Positions 6,752 to 8,263 of a stretch of DNA of 8,263 nucleotides are shown here, piece by piece. How positions within the stretch are numbered: position 1 is the first letter of the stretch; each line of letters begins with the position of its first letter. The DNA comes from Candidatus Roizmanbacteria bacterium RIFCSPHIGHO2_01_FULL_39_8 (GTDB taxonomy: Bacteria; Patescibacteriota; Microgenomatia; UBA1406; GWC2-37-13): NCBI GenBank assembly GCA_001789355.1, contig MFZI01000021.1:1-8263 (forward strand). The letters run 5' to 3'. The position numbers were made by a program, and so were the translations under genes. The notes below the pieces were generated by a model. That model was not told where the DNA came from, ran no database searches, and saw only the letters and a list, made by a program, of their open reading frames with translations.

Positions 6752-6757
6752 ATTGTA
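6752..6757 (-). promoter_or_regulatory. Possible extra -10 element between the T-box terminator and aspS
   Basis: On the - strand TACAAT lies six bases before the aspS GTG, the same hexamer and spacing as in front of the hydrogenase small subunit. It follows the terminator U-tract and has neither an upstream TG nor a clear -35. It could give low, T-box-independent leaderless transcription of aspS, but AT-rich sequence makes chance matches likely. Confidence 0.2.
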
Positions 6758-6759
6758 TT

Positions 6760-6805
6760 AAAAAAACCCTTACCAAAGTATAACCTATCTCTACTTTGGT
6801 AAGGG
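6760..6805 (-). terminator. Intrinsic terminator of the aspS T-box leader
   Basis: A perfect 14-bp inverted repeat (arms 6767-6780 and 6792-6805, 11-base loop) is followed on the - strand by seven Us (6760-6766). The arm transcribed first, starting C-C-C-U-U, overlaps the 3' strand of the antiterminator at 6801-6805. The two structures therefore cannot form together, which is the layout of a transcription-attenuating T-box. It ends 14 bp before the aspS start codon. Confidence 0.93.
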
Positions 6806-6830
6806 CCTGTAAAGTTGGCGGTACCACCTT
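6801..6830 (-). promoter_or_regulatory. T-box antiterminator helix and acceptor-binding bulge
   Basis: Helices A1 (4 bp) and A2 (3 bp) flank the seven-base bulge at 6820-6826, with a nine-base apical loop at 6808-6816. The bulge presents U-G-G-U to the tRNA 3' end. The fourth base U would pair with an A73 discriminator, or by wobble with the G73 usual in tRNA-Asp and tRNA-Asn. A competing pairing AAAGT with ACTTT around the core is also possible. Confidence 0.88.
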
Positions 6831-6940
6831 ACTTTATTCTTGTCTTAAGCTGTGACGGGCTTGTCGCGTGGAGTTCTACTTGCCTTGCGGGTTTTCTTCT
6901 CCCGGCTCACCTGTGTCTATCAGGGTCATAGCCTTTATCA

Positions 6941-6988
6941 CCAATTATAGTTGACTCGATAGAGATGTCAAGTTAAAGTTATAATTGG
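6941..6988. repeat. Nested inverted repeat overlapping the aspS promoter and recJ stop
   Basis: Outer arms of 9 bp match perfectly (6941-6949 CCAATTATA and 6980-6988 TATAATTGG), and inner arms TTGAC (6951-6955) and GTCAA (6967-6971) are nested inside. One outer arm contains the -10 hexamer, one inner arm most of the -35, and the other outer arm the recJ stop codon. There is no U-tract, so it is not a normal terminator. It could be an operator, a 3' stabilising hairpin for recJ mRNA, or chance in AT-rich DNA. Confidence 0.5.
6944..6971 (-). promoter_or_regulatory. Sigma-70 promoter of the T-box-aspS unit
   Basis: Perfect consensus hexamers on the - strand: TTGACA (6966-6971), a 16-bp spacer and TATAAT (6944-6949). 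Transcription should start near 6936-6939, giving a leader of about 190 bases before the aspS GTG. The -35 lies only a few bases past the recJ stop codon, so aspS has its own promoter despite following recJ on the same strand. Confidence 0.88.
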
Positions 6989-8263
6989 CTATACCACTGT
7001 AGTTTTCCCCTCAAGTTCTCGTTTCCATTCCATCTATTAATATCAAGTTGATACACAACGTCAATAATGCGGCCTTTTAATGACGAATTTTGGACTGTAT
7101 CTTCATAAAATTTATTAAACTCGAAAGAAAAGAGTTTTTGTTTCGGGTCACGGACAATCATTTTTAGATGCTCATTCTTTTTACCAAAACTTCTCAGCTC
7201 CAATATCTTGACTTGGCTATAGAAAGTCGGTTTTGCATTTCCGATACCAAACGGCTGAAGAGTCTCGATCTTTTTGGCAAGCGAGAGATTTAATTTTGAC
7301 AAAGGGATTTTTACATCAACTTCGATTTTCCTCTCCAAATCTTTGTCTTTAATCATTTTGTTTGACAGCTTGAGTGCGGCCGCACTAAAGTTGTTATATT
7401 TATTTTTCTCAAGGGTGAAGCCGGCTGCCCCCGTGTGACCGCCCACGTCGATGAGATACTTTTTTAGACTGCGGAGGAAGTTGGTAATATGAAACCCAGG
7501 AATTGATCTGGCAGATCCTTTCATAAACCCGTCACTATGAGTAAGGATGATAGTTGGACGGTAAAATTCTTCGCATATTTTTGACGCGATGAGTCCGATA
7601 ATTCCTTCATGCCACCCCTTGGATTCGAGTATTATTAATTTTTTTTTACCGATCGCAAATTCCGGATTATTTACCATATTTCTAGCCTCATCAACAGCTT
7701 TGATGACAAGATCTTGACGTTCCCGATTTTTAATTCCTATATGTCCAGCCAAGTCACGTGCTCTCCGATCGCTTGTCGTACAAAGGAGACGAAGAGCATC
7801 GAGGGCATGTTCAAGTCTGCCTACCGCATTGATTCGCGGAGCAATAATAAAACCTATTTCGTAAGGAGTTATTTTTCTCCCGCGTATTCCCGCTTCGGTG
7901 ATAATATGGTTTAGCCCGATACGGGAACATTTATCAAATGCTTCCAAGCCATATGTCACTATACTGCGGGTAGCACCTAAAAGAGGGACAAGGTCGGCAA
8001 CAGAACCAATAGATGCAAGAGAAAGATAATCAGTTTGGAAATTAGTAATTAGTAATTTGTAATTAGGATTGTTTTTAGAACGAAAGTGTTCAAAAATAGC
8101 TTTTGAGAAAAAGTAAGAAACACCCGAACCCGATAGTTCAGGAATATGAAAAATTGCTTCCGCCTGATCAGGAAGTTTTTCGGGTTTTAAGTGGTGATCT
8201 GTGATAATGACCGGAATGCCTAATTTTTTTGCGTATTCGATTTTTTCCAAAGCCGTTATTCCG
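6979..8263 (-). CDS. recJ: Single-stranded-DNA-specific exonuclease RecJ (5' end outside window)
   Basis: 5'-3' single-strand exonuclease of the DHH/DHHA1 phosphoesterase family, acting in recombination and in base-excision and mismatch repair in the cytoplasm. The frame stays open to the right edge with G-I-T-A-L just before the TTG at 8250, so that TTG is not the start and the N-terminal part of the DHH domain is missing. Counting from 8250, visible motifs are V-I-I-T-D18-H-H20, L-A-S-I-G-S-V-A-D-L-V-P-L (78-90), A137-P-R-I-N-A-V-G-R-L, and the DHHA1 segments G-W-H-E-G-I-I-G (211-218), K-G-S-A-R-S-I-P-G (243-251) and G-G-H (269-271). The C-terminal OB-like domain ends in an N-R-W-N-G segment and W-Y-S-Q-L. 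A tandem heptamer repeat lies inside the gene at 8040-8067 without breaking the frame. Confidence 0.95.
   Translation of the reverse strand, partial: GITALEKIEYAKKLGIPVIITDHHLKPEKLPDQAEAIFHIPELSGSGVSYFFSKAIFEHFRSKNNPNYKLLITNFQTDYLSLASIGSVADLVPLLGATRSIVTYGLEAFDKCSRIGLNHIITEAGIRGRKITPYEIGFIIAPRINAVGRLEHALDALRLLCTTSDRRARDLAGHIGIKNRERQDLVIKAVDEARNMVNNPEFAIGKKKLIILESKGWHEGIIGLIASKICEEFYRPTIILTHSDGFMKGSARSIPGFHITNFLRSLKKYLIDVGGHTGAAGFTLEKNKYNNFSAAALKLSNKMIKDKDLERKIEVDVKIPLSKLNLSLAKKIETLQPFGIGNAKPTFYSQVKILELRSFGKKNEHLKMIVRDPKQKLFSFEFNKFYEDTVQNSSLKGRIIDVVYQLDINRWNGNENLRGKLQWYSQL
8040..8067. repeat. Four tandem 7-bp repeats inside recJ
   Basis: Read on the + strand the units are AATTAGT, AATTAGT, AATTTGT and AATTAGG, end to end. 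They lie within recJ and encode part of the segment P-N-Y-K-L-L-I-T-N-F, which sits between the G-S-G-V region and the L-A-S-I-G-S-V-A-D motif. The frame is kept on both sides. Similar AATTAG/AATTAC strings are, as I recall, common between genes in CPR genomes. Confidence 0.7.

Larger units (their letters stand above)
6760..6939 (-). promoter_or_regulatory. T-box riboswitch controlling aspS
   Basis: tRNA-sensing leader RNA. The conserved T-box core lies at 6817-6830 on the - strand. The antiterminator can be drawn exactly: helix A1 AAGG (6827-6830) with CCTT (6801-6804), the seven-base bulge TGGTACC (6820-6826) that binds the tRNA acceptor end, and helix A2 GCC (6817-6819) with GGC (6805-6807). 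The terminator reuses the A1 3' strand. Upstream, an AAGTAG and later CCCGTCACAG (about 6852-6885) resemble the Stem II and Stem IIA/B region. The 5' domain is short: a hairpin CCTG/CAGG with the seven-base loop ATAGACA (6914-6920) and a GGG/CCC hairpin. A canonical long Stem I with apical T-loops is not evident. Candidate Asp specifiers GAC occur at 6915-6917, 6925-6927 and 6863-6865. Uncharged tRNA would favour read-through into aspS and probably the carboxypeptidase gene. Confidence 0.88.

Noticed and set aside
6817..6830. GC-rich GGTGGTACCGCC core as part of a tRNA or tRNA-like gene
   Set aside because: No cloverleaf arms can be drawn; the surrounding helices match a T-box antiterminator and terminator exactly.
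8248..8250. TTG as start codon of recJ
   Set aside because: The frame continues to the right edge and encodes G-I-T-A-L, a normal part of the RecJ DHH domain.

Overview
The window is AT-rich, gene-dense bacterial DNA with almost no intergenic space and no mobile elements. It most resembles a Candidate Phyla Radiation (Patescibacteria) genome, perhaps Microgenomates-like. The grounds are a DUF6390-type protein beside a [NiFe] hydrogenase, an aspartyl-tRNA synthetase that lacks the usual bacterial GAD insertion, the near absence of Shine-Dalgarno sequences, GTG starts, and apparently leaderless genes. TGA is used as a stop by at least two genes, so the genetic code is standard (table 11) and not the Gracilibacteria/SR1 code. 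The lineage is an inference from gene style; no rRNA is present.

Left part (1-2900) is a compact [NiFe]-hydrogenase locus built from two converging transcription units. On the + strand are a DUF6390 protein (its start lies outside the window) and a HybD/HycI-type maturation protease that overlaps it by ATGA. On the - strand are a short one-cluster small subunit followed by the catalytic large subunit. The protease and large-subunit genes overlap tail to tail by 65 bp. That overlap encodes, on opposite strands, the C-terminal Ni-ligand motif plus the removable C-terminal tail of the large subunit, and the C-terminus of the protease that presumably removes that tail.

Middle part (2901-4880): a 35-bp divergent region carries two back-to-back extended -10 elements placed so that both flanking genes could be leaderless. 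The rightward gene encodes a single-pass membrane protein of unknown function. It converges, with an 11-bp overlap, on a penicillin-binding-protein-type D-Ala-D-Ala carboxypeptidase (peptidase S11).

Right part (4881-8263), all on the - strand, starts with recJ (its 5' end lies outside the window). A consensus sigma-70 promoter follows immediately, then a T-box riboswitch with mutually exclusive antiterminator and terminator, and then aspS, which encodes a GAD-less AspRS fused to a C-terminal YbaK-type aminoacyl-tRNA deacylase domain. The carboxypeptidase gene follows aspS by 17 bp and is probably co-transcribed, so it would also be under T-box control.

The most unusual items are the antisense overlap of protease and substrate tail, the tandem-cysteine one-cluster hydrogenase small subunit, the T-box with a shortened, divergent 5' domain, and the AspRS-YbaK fusion. 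No rRNA, tRNA, CRISPR array, insertion sequence or phage gene was seen. No stretch of more than 300 bases lacks a gene; the longest non-coding interval (6746-6978) is the promoter and T-box leader.
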